64,000 bases of DNA. Source: Cedecea neteri. Lineage in GTDB: Bacteria; Pseudomonadota; Gammaproteobacteria; Enterobacterales; Enterobacteriaceae. A program made the translations under genes and the position numbers. Shown in pieces: positions 8,912 to 16,959 of the stretch; position 1 is the first letter of the stretch; every line of letters begins with the position of its first letter. The notes below the pieces were generated by a model. The model was not told the DNA's origin. It worked only from the letters and a program-made list of their open reading frames with translations, and made no database searches. The stretch lies in assembly GCF_000757825.1 (NCBI RefSeq), contig NZ_CP009451.1, positions 1,674,001 to 1,738,000 on the forward strand, in the 5' to 3' direction.

Positions 8912-10219
8912 ATGTTAAGGATAATCAGCTGGCTGCTGCTCACGCTGCTTAGCTGCGCGGGGCTTGGTGCCTGGTTCTTGCAGCAGCAGTACGAAGAGAA
9001 GTCCGCCGACTTCCGCATTCTTTATCGTGAAATTACGGTCAAGCTGTCGCAGCACGACGCCATCATCCCGCTGCTGCCGGCCAGTCAGGACGCCGGTGAA
9101 GTACAAAAGATCCTGCCGCAGCTTGTCCTGTGGCGGCGGCATAACAACCTTGAACCGCGCCTGCCCGTCGTTGCTGAAGCCCATGGCCGCTACTGGCTGA
9201 ACCGCCCTAACCTTTCGCTGCTGATTGATCTCCCGACGTTGCTCGACACGCTCGGCGAGAAAAAGAACTTCAGGCATCTGGCCATCAGCTGGAATAACAC
9301 AATACTTTGCGAACATGGCGACGCCGCCGCAGATTACTGGCGGTGGGATAAAACCGTCGCCAGCCCTACGCAGCCGTTTTTAGTTTCGGTCAGCGACAGC
9401 CCTGAATGGGCGAAGCTGCCCTGGTGGCTTATCTTTTCTCCTGCACTTTTCTGGGCGCTGGCGATTTATTTGCTGACGCTGTATCAGGCGAATAAGCGCC
9501 GCCGGGATATTGCCGATCTACGCGCCCGCTACGCCGAACTGACGCGGCTGAATACCATGGGGGAGCTGGCGGCAGGCATGGTGCATGAGCTAAACCAGCC
9601 GCTAACCGCCGTTATGAGCTACAACCAGGCGGCGGTGAGGCTGATCAAGCAGGAGAATCCGGCCCAGGTTCCTGACCTGCTGGATGCCGCCGTGCTACAA
9701 ATCAAGCGCATCGACGCCCTGCTCAGCCAGTTCCGCCAGAAGCTCACCAGCGAACGTGCCGAGTACCAGCAGGTCGATCTCCAAAGACTTTGGCAGCGGG
9801 TGTGTAAACTTCTGGATAACGAACTTCGCGGCGGCAAAATCCGCGCCACCAGCCAGTTTGCTGACGACCTGCCGCCGCTGTTTGCCCCGCCGCTTTGGGT
9901 GGAGCAAATCCTGCATAACATCGCCAGTAACGCGATTCAGGCACAAACCGGTGGTACAGGCTGGATACATCTGGACGCCAGGATTGAAAATCAGGGTATC
10001 GCGCTGACGCTGACCGACGGCGGGCCGGGGCTTTCCCCCGAAGCGCTGGAACAGGTCTTTATCCCGTTCTTCACCACCCGCGCGCAAGGCATCGGGCTAG
10101 GAATGGCGCTCGCCGATACGCTAATACAGCGCCTGAACGGCACCATTGAAGCCGGCAACACGCCAGGAAGCGGAGCCTGCTTCCGCCTTTGGTTCCCGCT
10201 ACGGGATGAGGAGAAATAA
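8912..10219 (+). CDS. Membrane sensor histidine kinase (DctB/TtrS-like)
   Basis: 435 residues: transmembrane helix 1 at about 5-22, a periplasmic sensor of about 145 residues, helix 2 at about 171-191, then a HisKA domain with H225 in GMVHELNQPLTAV and a HATPase domain (NIASNAIQ, DGGPGLS, GIGLGMAL). The HELNQPL box places it in the DctB/FixL-like class. The start follows AAAAGGA. Its stop region abuts the start of the response regulator, so they form one operon. The signal is unknown. The next genes encode an HbpS-like exported protein and an outer-membrane barrel, which may be accessory sensors or targets. Confidence 0.9.
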   Translation: MLRIISWLLLTLLSCAGLGAWFLQQQYEEKSADFRILYREITVKLSQHDAIIPLLPASQDAGEVQKILPQLVLWRRHNNLEPRLPVVAEAHGRYWLNRPNLSLLIDLPTLLDTLGEKKNFRHLAISWNNTILCEHGDAAADYWRWDKTVASPTQPFLVSVSDSPEWAKLPWWLIFSPALFWALAIYLLTLYQANKRRRDIADLRARYAELTRLNTMGELAAGMVHELNQPLTAVMSYNQAAVRLIKQENPAQVPDLLDAAVLQIKRIDALLSQFRQKLTSERAEYQQVDLQRLWQRVCKLLDNELRGGKIRATSQFADDLPPLFAPPLWVEQILHNIASNAIQAQTGGTGWIHLDARIENQGIALTLTDGGPGLSPEALEQVFIPFFTTRAQGIGLGMALADTLIQRLNGTIEAGNTPGSGACFRLWFPLRDEEK

Positions 10220-10836
10220 TGGAACCGCGCATCTGGCTGATTGACGATGACGCCGCCATTCGCGACTCGCTGAGCCTCCTGCTTTCTACCGTCGGCTGGC
10301 AAACTCACGCTTTCGACAGCGCCCTGGCTTTTCAGCAGCACGCCGGTGACCTTAGCCAGCTCGACGGCTGCATGCTGCTGGATATTCGGATGCCGGGAAA
10401 AACCGGGCTGACGCTGCTGGAGGAATGGACGCAGCAAGGCCTGACGCTGCCGGTGATTATCATGACCGGACACGGCAACATCGACCTGTGCCGCCGGGCT
10501 TTTAAGAACGGTGCCTTTGAGTTTCTGACCAAGCCCGTTGATGCCGATCTGCTGTTCGAGGCCGTCGGGGCGGCGATGGAACAGCAAAAGGCCCGGTTTG
10601 AGGCACGGCAAAAATGGCGGCCGCTGCAGGAGAAACTGGCGATGCTTACCGCGCGAGAAAAAGAGATGCTGGAGCAGCTCATTCAGGGTTATTCCAGCAA
10701 GGAAATTGCCCAGCAGTGCTCGCTTTCCCCTCGCACCGTGGAAGCGCACCGCGCCAATATTTTCTCCAAGCTGGAAGTGAATTCCCTGCCTAAGCTGCTA
10801 AAAACCTACGGCGACATCGCCAAAGAGCCTAAGTAA
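10219..10836 (+). CDS. FixJ/TtrR-type response regulator with LuxR helix-turn-helix
   Basis: 205 residues with a receiver domain (DDD at 9-11, phospho-acceptor D55 in LLDIRMPG, conserved threonine in IMTGHG and lysine in TKPVD) and a C-terminal LuxR-type HTH (LTAREKEMLEQLIQGYSSKEIA, with SPRTVEAHR as recognition helix). It is the FixJ/TtrR arrangement and partners the kinase directly upstream. Promoters nearest to it are those of the HbpS-like gene and the barrel gene that follow on the same strand. Control of these two is a reasonable inference. Confidence 0.93.
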   Translation: MEPRIWLIDDDAAIRDSLSLLLSTVGWQTHAFDSALAFQQHAGDLSQLDGCMLLDIRMPGKTGLTLLEEWTQQGLTLPVIIMTGHGNIDLCRRAFKNGAFEFLTKPVDADLLFEAVGAAMEQQKARFEARQKWRPLQEKLAMLTAREKEMLEQLIQGYSSKEIAQQCSLSPRTVEAHRANIFSKLEVNSLPKLLKTYGDIAKEPK

Positions 10837-10928
10837 AACTACCTGGAAAGTTAGGTGTTCGCGTCAATTTCCCGCCTGCGCCTCGTTTCATAATATTGCC
10901 CCATAACCAACAACTCTGGAGCAACATC

Positions 10929-11426
10929 ATGAAACGTCTTCTGTTAAGCGCCCTGCTGCTGGGCGGCATCGTCTCTACCGCCAGCGCCGCCACCGGCGTG
11001 CTGAGCCAGAAAAACATCTCCCTTGAGCTGGCCGACAAGCTGGCACAAAGCGTCCTTCAGGTGTGCGCCAAAGATAACTACAACGTGGCTGTCACCGTGG
11101 TTGACCGCTCAGGCACGCCGCTGGTGATGAAGCGCATGGACAACGCCGGGCCGCACACGGTGGAAGCCAGCCGCATGAAGGCCTTCACTTCCCTGACCAC
11201 TAAAAACCCAACCGACAACGTGATGAAAGGCTCTCAGTCCAACGCGGGTGCGGCCAATATGCGTGATATCCCAGGCTTCCTGCTGCTGGCGGGCGGCGTG
11301 CCGGTGAAGGCCGGTGAACAGGTGATTGGCGCGGTCGGCGTCGGCGGCGCACCGGGCGGCCATCTGGATCAGGCCTGTGCGCTGGAAGGGCTGAAAAGCA
11401 TTGATAAAGAGCTGAACGCGGGCTAA
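10929..11426 (+). CDS. Exported heme-binding GlcG/HbpS-family protein
   Basis: The 165-residue product starts at ATG 10929 behind CTCTGGAG. A longer frame adds eleven residues but lacks a ribosome site. A Sec signal peptide ends near ASA/ATG, followed by a GlcG/HbpS (DUF336) domain with VVDRSGTPLVMKRMD, RMKAFTS and the glycine-rich end GAVGVGGAPGGHLD. In Streptomyces, HbpS binds heme and modulates the two-component pair SenS-SenR in response to redox stress. Here too the gene follows a sensor kinase and regulator, so a similar accessory-sensor role is possible but unproven. Other family members are encoded with glycolate or propanediol enzymes, and their function is unclear. Confidence 0.85.
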   Translation: MKRLLLSALLLGGIVSTASAATGVLSQKNISLELADKLAQSVLQVCAKDNYNVAVTVVDRSGTPLVMKRMDNAGPHTVEASRMKAFTSLTTKNPTDNVMKGSQSNAGAANMRDIPGFLLLAGGVPVKAGEQVIGAVGVGGAPGGHLDQACALEGLKSIDKELNAG

Positions 11427-11444
11427 CACGACAAGGTGCGGGAT

Positions 11445-12128
11445 ATGAATCACAAGAAAAGTTTACTGGCGCTGGCGCTTTTGCTGAGCGCTGGACATGC
11501 CGTCGCGGCCACCAGCGATGAAGGCTACTACGCCTCGGCGAAATACGTGCACAGCGAACAGCGTGCCAGCGACCAGGACACCAGCAGCCGCCCGGGCGTT
11601 GGCCAGTTTGTTGACGGCAAAGAAAAAGACAGGCTCGGCGGCGCTTCGCTGGCGGCGGGCTACCAGTACGGCAACGGCTGGCGCACCGAAGGGGAATACA
11701 CCTTCCGCCAGAAAACCGAGTTTACCAGCGGCTCCACCGCTTTCCCGACAAGCTTCAACCACCTGAAGCTGAACACCGAGCGGCTGATGCTTAACGTTTA
11801 TCGCGACTACGATCTCGGCTATGGCGTGTCGCTATTTGGTACCGCTGGCGTCGGCGTTGCAAAAGTGAAAGCCGGCGGCTGGCAGGGCAACACGTCCCGT
11901 GAATATGCCGACAGCACGCAAAACAATCTCGCTTATTCGCTGGGCGCGGGCGTCAGCTACTCGCCAGTCGATCGCCTGAGCATCGACGTTGGCTACCGCT
12001 ATGTGGATATGGGAAAAGTGGAAAGTGGCTACAACACTTTCGGCAACGTGCGCGGCCTGAAGGACGAGCAGATGAAGGCTCGCCTGGCCTCCAGCGAGTT
12101 CACCATTGGGACTCGTTACCTGTTCTAA
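11445..12128 (+). CDS. Outer-membrane beta-barrel protein (OmpX/Opa-like)
   Basis: 227 residues with a signal peptide (cleavage after GHAVA) and alternating hydrophobic strands typical of a small eight-stranded barrel: GASLAAGYQYGNGWRTEGEY, LAYSLGAGVSYSPVDRLSID. The last residues, FTIGTRYLF, end in the aromatic Phe required for BAM-dependent insertion. It starts 18 bases after the HbpS-like gene and is probably co-transcribed with it. No specific ligand can be inferred; related barrels mediate adhesion, serum resistance or small-molecule passage. Confidence 0.8.
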   Translation: MNHKKSLLALALLLSAGHAVAATSDEGYYASAKYVHSEQRASDQDTSSRPGVGQFVDGKEKDRLGGASLAAGYQYGNGWRTEGEYTFRQKTEFTSGSTAFPTSFNHLKLNTERLMLNVYRDYDLGYGVSLFGTAGVGVAKVKAGGWQGNTSREYADSTQNNLAYSLGAGVSYSPVDRLSIDVGYRYVDMGKVESGYNTFGNVRGLKDEQMKARLASSEFTIGTRYLF

Positions 12129-12138
12129 GCGTCAAAGC

Positions 12139-12165
12139 AGCGGGCCGCGAAGACGCGCCCGCTTA
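12139..12165. terminator. Bidirectional hairpin between barrel gene and zinT
   Basis: AGCGGGC pairs with GCCCGCT between two convergent genes, and either strand has a short pyrimidine tail. It probably serves both. Confidence 0.6.
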
Positions 12166-12171
12166 ACTTCG

Positions 12172-12816
12172 TTAGTGATGCAGCATCTCGTCGACAACCT
12201 GGGCTTTGGTCATATTGTACGGGTAAAACGTCGGCCAGTTATCCATCTCTTTCAGCAAGGCATCTTGTGATTCACTCCCCATAAAGATATGGAAATGCTG
12301 CGACTGACGCGGGGCAATGATGTGGTCGCTAAACTGGACGAACTTCGGCGCTTTTGACTGCGCATCTTTGCACTCAAACAGATAACGAACGCCCTTCTTT
12401 CCCGAGGTGTAGGTCAGGATTTTGTGTCCGGCGTAGTCGTAGCGGCAGCTTTGCACCTCTTTGCCGACGTGAAACTCGATGACGTTATTTTCAATACCCA
12501 TCGTCTCCACGTTTGTCGCATAGCCCTTTTGGTAATACGCCCGGTACTCCGCCAGGCTCTTGCCACTCTTTTTGGCTTTTTTCTCCAGCACAGGATCCAG
12601 ATCCCCGCTCAACAGATACGGATTGACCGACTGCCAGACGCCGTCCCAGTCGGACAGGGCGCGATCTTTCACGTTCACGTCGTCAAAGATCCCTTCACTC
12701 GCCTTTTGTTCCACTTCAGTCAACGGCTTGCCGTGATGATGACCGTGCGCCAGCGCCTGATGCCCAGCCAGCAACACGCCCATGCCCAGAATAAACGCCG
12801 ATTTTCTCATGATCAT
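12172..12816 (-). CDS. zinT: Periplasmic zinc-binding protein ZinT
   Basis: The 214-residue precursor closely follows E. coli ZinT: a signal peptide ending QALA, a histidine-rich N-terminus (HGHHHGK), then [24 protein letters not shown] and [12 protein letters not shown]. The metal-site region is [12 protein letters not shown]. ZinT captures zinc (and cadmium) in the periplasm and passes zinc to the ZnuABC importer. I set the start at the first Met after AAGGGGA; a Met two codons later is an alternative. A Zur-like operator lies just upstream, so it should be induced by zinc starvation. Confidence 0.95.
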   Translation of the reverse strand: MIMRKSAFILGMGVLLAGHQALAHGHHHGKPLTEVEQKASEGIFDDVNVKDRALSDWDGVWQSVNPYLLSGDLDPVLEKKAKKSGKSLAEYRAYYQKGYATNVETMGIENNVIEFHVGKEVQSCRYDYAGHKILTYTSGKKGVRYLFECKDAQSKAPKFVQFSDHIIAPRQSQHFHIFMGSESQDALLKEMDNWPTFYPYNMTKAQVVDEMLHH

Positions 12817-12855
12817 AATGTCCCCTTGTGTATCCCTTACACGAAAAGAAAGAAC

Positions 12856-12868
12856 GTTATAACATAAC
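12856..12868 (-). promoter_or_regulatory. Zur operator of zinT
   Basis: GTTATAACATAAC forms the core of the enterobacterial Zur palindrome (consensus TGTTATANTATAACA), 40 bases before the zinT start. It supports zinc-dependent repression. Confidence 0.75.
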
Positions 12869-12935
12869 AAATGAAACATCAATCAGGTTTTCAAAAGGGC
12901 TCACAAGGACGAGTGAAGGTATGGGGTGGAAAAGT

Positions 12936-13469
12936 TTATTGAATTAATTTGAAAGGCACGCCCAGCGCCCAGCGGCTTTCCCAGTGGGCAACGTACTGGC
13001 GGGCGATGTCCGGCATGTCGCGGAGCACCACCACGTTTTCGCTGTTTTCTGTTTCCGCTGAAGGCGCGTAATTAAACGAACCGGTTTCAACGGTTTGATC
13101 ATCCACGATGATCGTTTTGTCGTGCTGGATGTGATAATGCCCGTCGATGCGCAGCTGAACGCCGTTCGCGACGGCAAAGTTCATCGCTTTCAGGCTGGCT
13201 TTGTTCTGATTGCGCTTTTTATCAACCACTACGCGCACCTCAACGCCCCGCTTTTTCGCGTCCACCAGCGCCTGAGCAATGTCGGGAGCCTGGAAGGAGT
13301 AACCTATCATGCGGATAGACTTTTTCGCCCCGGCGATAACCTGCAGCACAAGCGCCCGCGCCGAGCCTTCCGGCGAAAAGCCAACCTGAACGTTCGGTGT
13401 GGCAATGGCCGCCGCAGGCAGGCTCAGTGCGGCAATCAAAAAAGCAGACAGAAGACCTGATTTGATCAC
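12936..13469 (-). CDS. Secreted phospholipase D-family nuclease (Nuc-like)
   Basis: 177 residues with a Sec signal peptide (cleavage near AAAIA) and a single HKD motif, H-DKTIIVDD followed by GSFNYAP. That is the pattern of the small dimeric PLD nucleases such as Nuc of IncN plasmids. These cut DNA without a metal ion and act in the periplasm or outside. The start is a GTG 2 bases after the GNAT stop, with AGGAG inside the end of that gene, so the two are coupled. Role is inferred: degradation of foreign or extracellular DNA. Confidence 0.87.
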   Translation of the reverse strand: MIKSGLLSAFLIAALSLPAAAIATPNVQVGFSPEGSARALVLQVIAGAKKSIRMIGYSFQAPDIAQALVDAKKRGVEVRVVVDKKRNQNKASLKAMNFAVANGVQLRIDGHYHIQHDKTIIVDDQTVETGSFNYAPSAETENSENVVVLRDMPDIARQYVAHWESRWALGVPFKLIQ

Positions 13470-13471
13470 GT

Positions 13472-13984
13472 TTAAAGACTCCTGCCCAGAATATGTATGG
13501 TGCTGGTTTGCGTGGCGCTGGAAAACGTTTCGCTGGTTAAGTGGCGCATACCCTGGGCCTGGTAAAACCGCCTTGCGCCGAGGTTCCCCTCCAGCACTTC
13601 CAGCCAGAGGTAGCTCTGCTCTCGTTTCTGCGCCAGCTGCAGCACTTCTTCGAACAGCAGCCTGCCGTAGTTTTTACCCGTCTCGCCGGGCGCCAGGTAG
13701 AGCTTGTTAAGCAAAGCGCCGGCAAAAGAATGCTCCGGTACCGGGCGGTTCCAGCTGATTTTGGTAAACCCGACCGGCTTTTCAGCCTCGGCAATAAACC
13801 AGCTGACCGTAGGATCGGCCAGGCTTTCGGCCAGCGTATCCTGGGCGTATTCCTGCTCAATAAAGGCCTGAAGTTCCTCATCGGAAACCCAATACTGTTC
13901 AAAGTGATAGCGATAGCTGGTGCTACCCAGCGCCGCCAAAAGCGGGGCATCTTCAGGTTTTGCTCTGCGTATTTTCAAACTCAT
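13472..13984 (-). CDS. GNAT-family N-acetyltransferase
   Basis: 170 residues with the GNAT fold: an N-terminal RRAKPEDAPLLAAL segment, the acetyl-CoA loop region LYLAPGETGKNYGRLLFEEVL, and the terminal LEVLEGNLGARRFYQAQGM. The substrate cannot be told from sequence. It is flanked tightly by a small membrane-protein gene upstream (4 bases) and by the secreted nuclease gene downstream, suggesting a three-gene operon. Confidence 0.88.
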   Translation of the reverse strand: MSLKIRRAKPEDAPLLAALGSTSYRYHFEQYWVSDEELQAFIEQEYAQDTLAESLADPTVSWFIAEAEKPVGFTKISWNRPVPEHSFAGALLNKLYLAPGETGKNYGRLLFEEVLQLAQKREQSYLWLEVLEGNLGARRFYQAQGMRHLTSETFSSATQTSTIHILGRSL

Positions 13985-13988
13985 GGCA

Positions 13989-14159
13989 TTAACTCACGGT
14001 GAAGGTTTCAGGCAACTCATAACGGAACGGACAAACATATTGCTCCAGCCGCCGATAAAATGCAGCTTTATTTTCTTTATCCCTTCCACGACAGGTAGCC
14101 AGGTACGCAATGAAAATAAAAGCCAGTAAAATCAATGCCATTATTAACACCCAAAGCAT
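13989..14159 (-). CDS. Small single-pass membrane protein, 56 residues
   Basis: Reading the minus strand from the ATG at 14159 gives 56 residues. A very hydrophobic N-terminus (about residues 2-21, LIMALILLAFIFIAYL) is followed by a charged tail (CRGRDKENKAAFYRRLEQ) and ends ELPETFTVS. The stop is four bases before the GNAT start, the spacing of an operon. An internal Met (residue 7) behind GGGTG is an alternative start. No family is recognised. It is plausible as a real gene because of the spacing and the membrane-plus-basic-tail layout, but short enough to be chance. Confidence 0.5.
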   Translation of the reverse strand: MLWVLIMALILLAFIFIAYLATCRGRDKENKAAFYRRLEQYVCPFRYELPETFTVS

Positions 14160-14574
14160 CAATATATTAAATTAACCTTAAGAATTTATTTTATTTACCA
14201 CTATTTAAAATATTACTCAAAAACATCACTTATAAATAAACAATTAAGTTCCTCCGCCGGTGAAAAAAGTTATTTCTCTCATCTTTGCTTATCCGCCGGG
14301 CATTGATTGTCTTTATCATAAATCGATACAGGAGAGATCGACAACCTGACATAAACGACGGTGAAAATCCCCACAGTCTGACCAGATTTATGTTGACATA
14401 ACGCCGCTAATTATTATTACCCCGCTACGTTCATTGTACATACCGTTACACAGCAACGCTCATCATCGGGGGGATGCCTGGTATATAGTGCTGCGGTACA
14501 CAGGGATGGTTTGTTGTGTTGATAAAAAATAACAAATTTTAAACAAACGGTAGTCATGTAACCTTACATTAATA
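14160..14574 (+). promoter_or_regulatory. AT-rich upstream region of the dlt operon with candidate promoter
   Basis: 415 bases without a gene. TTGACA at 14393-14398 and TATTAC at 14415-14420 (16-base spacing) form a plausible sigma-70 promoter reading into dltD, leaving a leader of about 150 bases. The ribosome site before dltD (ATTAATAATG) is weak, so translation may be controlled. I see no clear PhoP, PmrA or Rcs box. Confidence 0.4.
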
Positions 14575-15714
14575 ATGAACATCAAAAATACACTCTGCCT
14601 GCATATCCTGATGGCGCTGCTTGCCGTCTTGCTCCTTTGCGTTCCCGCCCTGGTGACGAGCTTCTCCACGCCGCTAACATTCCAGCCGTTGATTAAATCA
14701 ATGGAGGGCACGCCGAAAGAACAAAAAGAGAAAATAGCGACGATTTCCCATGCATTACAAGGCAATGCGCTATTTTTCCTCGGGGCCTCCGAAGTGTCGA
14801 CCTCGGAAGATGAACATTACGCGGTATATAATTACTTTAATAAGCAATTACATCAGCCGGTGGTGGCCTACGGGGATAGTTATGTGGATAACATCACTCA
14901 GTTCCTGCTGCTTTCGCGTTTTAAAAATGACCTTAACGCAAACAGTAAAGTGGTTCTGTTGTTTGCCCCGGACAGTTTTTATTTTGACACAATTCCTCCA
15001 GCCATTTTTGCCGATCATTTCCCGGCCGCTATTTTTAATCCCCTGATGGAGGATGAAAAAGCCCGTCCTTACCTCGTCAATTATTTACATCACATTGATA
15101 GAGAGGACATTAGCCATTTAACCTTTGGCGAAATGAAAATATATGGCTGGCATCCGCAAATTATTTGGCAGGAAGTTAATTATGAGTTTGCTAACTTCTG
15201 CACGATGGTCAAAAACCACTGGCTGGCGCTGCTGCGTATTGTGCCTGAGACGCACCGCCCCTGGCCGCAATCGGCTAAAAGCTACGTGGCTCCCGATTGG
15301 AACCAGCAGCTGGCTCACGCCCGTGAGTTAAACCTGGTCCGCCAGGAAAGCGCCGCGACGTTGTGGATGGACAAAAGCGTTTATGACGACGAGAAAGCGG
15401 CGGAAGAGTGGTATGAAACGCCGGTGGTAAACAGCCAGATGGAAGCCTTCAAGGCCACCATCGAGTTGCTGAAGTCGCGCCATGCCCAGTTTGTGGTGAT
15501 TGTTGACCCGCTTAACCCCTGGGCGCTGAAAAACACCCAAAAATTCCAGCCCGTCGACCGCCAGATCAGGGCATATCTCGAGCAAAACCAGGTGCGCTAT
15601 TTCGATATGTACGCCCAGCCTTACCAAAACGGCTGGAACTGGGACCGCCTGCATCCGACCGAGCTGGCGTGGGTCGCCATGGACCGCTTTATTGCTGAGA
15701 GCTTCGCACGATGA
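14575..15714 (+). CDS. dltD: DltD-like SGNH acyltransferase
   Basis: 379 residues with one N-terminal membrane helix (about 7-27) and a large extracytoplasmic domain. The DltD catalytic pattern is intact: S72 in FFLGASE (usual form GSSE), D357 and H360 in WDRLHP. In Gram-positive bacteria DltD completes transfer of D-alanine to lipoteichoic acid outside the membrane. Gram-negatives have no teichoic acid, so the acceptor here must be something else, such as a periplasmic glycan, lipid A/LPS or an outer-membrane polymer. It is the first gene of the cluster, whereas dltA usually leads in Firmicutes. The stop overlaps the next start (ATGA). Confidence 0.88.
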   Translation: MNIKNTLCLHILMALLAVLLLCVPALVTSFSTPLTFQPLIKSMEGTPKEQKEKIATISHALQGNALFFLGASEVSTSEDEHYAVYNYFNKQLHQPVVAYGDSYVDNITQFLLLSRFKNDLNANSKVVLLFAPDSFYFDTIPPAIFADHFPAAIFNPLMEDEKARPYLVNYLHHIDREDISHLTFGEMKIYGWHPQIIWQEVNYEFANFCTMVKNHWLALLRIVPETHRPWPQSAKSYVAPDWNQQLAHARELNLVRQESAATLWMDKSVYDDEKAAEEWYETPVVNSQMEAFKATIELLKSRHAQFVVIVDPLNPWALKNTQKFQPVDRQIRAYLEQNQVRYFDMYAQPYQNGWNWDRLHPTELAWVAMDRFIAESFAR

Positions 15715-15830
15715 AAACCGCCGTTCGCCTGTTTGTACTTTACCTGCTGCTGGCGGTGACCATTATTGCGTGGTCGTCCGTGGACGACAGCATGAATATC
15801 AAAGTGCACTTTGAATACCAAAAATTCTGA
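15711..15830 (+). CDS. dltX: DltX-like small membrane protein with C-terminal FxYxxF
   Basis: This 39-residue gene is shorter than usual gene-calling cutoffs. It overlaps dltD by four bases (ATGA) and ends 7 bases before dltB. A membrane helix (LFVLYLLLAVTIIAW) is followed by a short outside segment ending in FEYQKF, which fits the FxYxxF motif at the extreme C-terminus of Gram-positive DltX. There, the motif's Tyr has been shown to accept D-alanine from DltB/DltC and hand it to DltD. Position between dltD and dltB plus the exact motif make the assignment strong despite its size. Confidence 0.85.
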   Translation: MKTAVRLFVLYLLLAVTIIAWSSVDDSMNIKVHFEYQKF

Positions 15831-15837
15831 AGGATGA

Positions 15838-16959
15838 ATGATGTATAGCTCCGGGACATTTTTTTTCTTTCTGTTTTCATCGGCGCTGCTGTTTGCGCTG
15901 GTTAACCGCATATTGCATTACCGGCTAACCTACCTGGCGGCTTTTTCCGTCATCGCCGCGCTGGCCTGGGGATATATTTTCCAGGGCGACTATCTTGTTC
16001 CGGGAGCGGTATTCTTTGCGTTTTATCTTCTCGTCACCTTCAAAGAGAAAGGCTGGCTAAAGACATGGCAGGCGGTCAGCCTGACCCTGCTGCCGCTGTT
16101 TTTGGTAAAACTCCACCTGAATAACCACTGGGGCATGATTGGCCTGTCGTTTATGACCTTCCGCGCCATTGACGTGCTGCTCTACCGCAGCAAAAAGGAT
16201 GGCCGCAACTTTTTGCATTACTTCTGCTATCTGTTTATGCCGTTTGTGATCCTCGCGGGCCCGATGTACCGCTGGAGAACCTGGGTGAACGATATCAACC
16301 AGCCGGTGTTCAGGCTTGAGCGCGCTCAGTTTCTGCTGGCCGTGGAGCAAATCGTCACCGGCATTGTGCAGAAGTTCTTATTCGCGATGCTTCTCGACAA
16401 TCTGGTGATTGAGTCCTGGAGCCACCGGCCGTTTACCTTCACCGTCGGCGTGGTGATGTCGCTGGCCTACAGCGCCTACCTCTATTTTGATTTTGCGGGC
16501 TACAGCAATATGGCTATCGGCGCCGGGCGTCTGTTTGGCCTGAACATTCCGGCCAACTTCAATATGCCGATTCTGGCCAAAAACCCGCAGGACTTCTGGC
16601 GTCGCTTCCACATCAGCCTGTCTGAATGGCTGCGCGATGTGGTCTTTATGCCGATTTACATGAATCTGATGAAGCTCGATTTCTTCCGTCAAAACAAAAC
16701 TCTGGCACAGAACGTGGGCATTTTCTGCACGCTCTTTTGCATGGGGGCATGGAACGGGCTTGAACGGCACTATGTCATCAGCGGCGCGCTGTTCGGCGCC
16801 ATTTCCGTCGCGCATAACATGCTGCTGTGGTCAGCCAAACGCAGCCCTGCTTTGAGCAACGGGTTACGCCATCCGGTTATCGCGTTTTTAGGACGAATTC
16901 TGACGCTGGCAAGCGCCGCGGCCTCCCTCTACATCTTTAGTGGAATGTCACCTCTATGA
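15838..16959 (+). CDS. dltB: DltB-like MBOAT acyltransferase with unusual active-site residue
   Basis: 373 residues with many membrane helices and the MBOAT signature QDFWRRFHISLSEWLRD (H258). DltB passes the aminoacyl group from the carrier protein DltC across the membrane to DltX. In the family the second key His lies in a G-x-W-H-G motif; here the codon reads AAC and the motif is GAWNG (N306). A later conserved Y-H-G is also changed (LFG). Either Asn suffices in this lineage, or the chemistry differs. The protein is also somewhat shorter than typical DltB (about 400). Its stop overlaps the start of dltA by four bases. Confidence 0.88.
   Translation: MMYSSGTFFFFLFSSALLFALVNRILHYRLTYLAAFSVIAALAWGYIFQGDYLVPGAVFFAFYLLVTFKEKGWLKTWQAVSLTLLPLFLVKLHLNNHWGMIGLSFMTFRAIDVLLYRSKKDGRNFLHYFCYLFMPFVILAGPMYRWRTWVNDINQPVFRLERAQFLLAVEQIVTGIVQKFLFAMLLDNLVIESWSHRPFTFTVGVVMSLAYSAYLYFDFAGYSNMAIGAGRLFGLNIPANFNMPILAKNPQDFWRRFHISLSEWLRDVVFMPIYMNLMKLDFFRQNKTLAQNVGIFCTLFCMGAWNGLERHYVISGALFGAISVAHNMLLWSAKRSPALSNGLRHPVIAFLGRILTLASAAASLYIFSGMSPL

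Noticed and set aside
7219..9018. A 599-codon open frame antisense to the fumarase gene
   Set aside because: It mirrors a highly biased GC-rich gene, has no ribosome site and a His/Arg/Val-rich composition typical of antisense shadows.
14521..14560. Possible PhoP box before dltD
   Set aside because: The minus strand gives GTTTA and TGTTA with wrong spacing, and the orientation is away from the operon.
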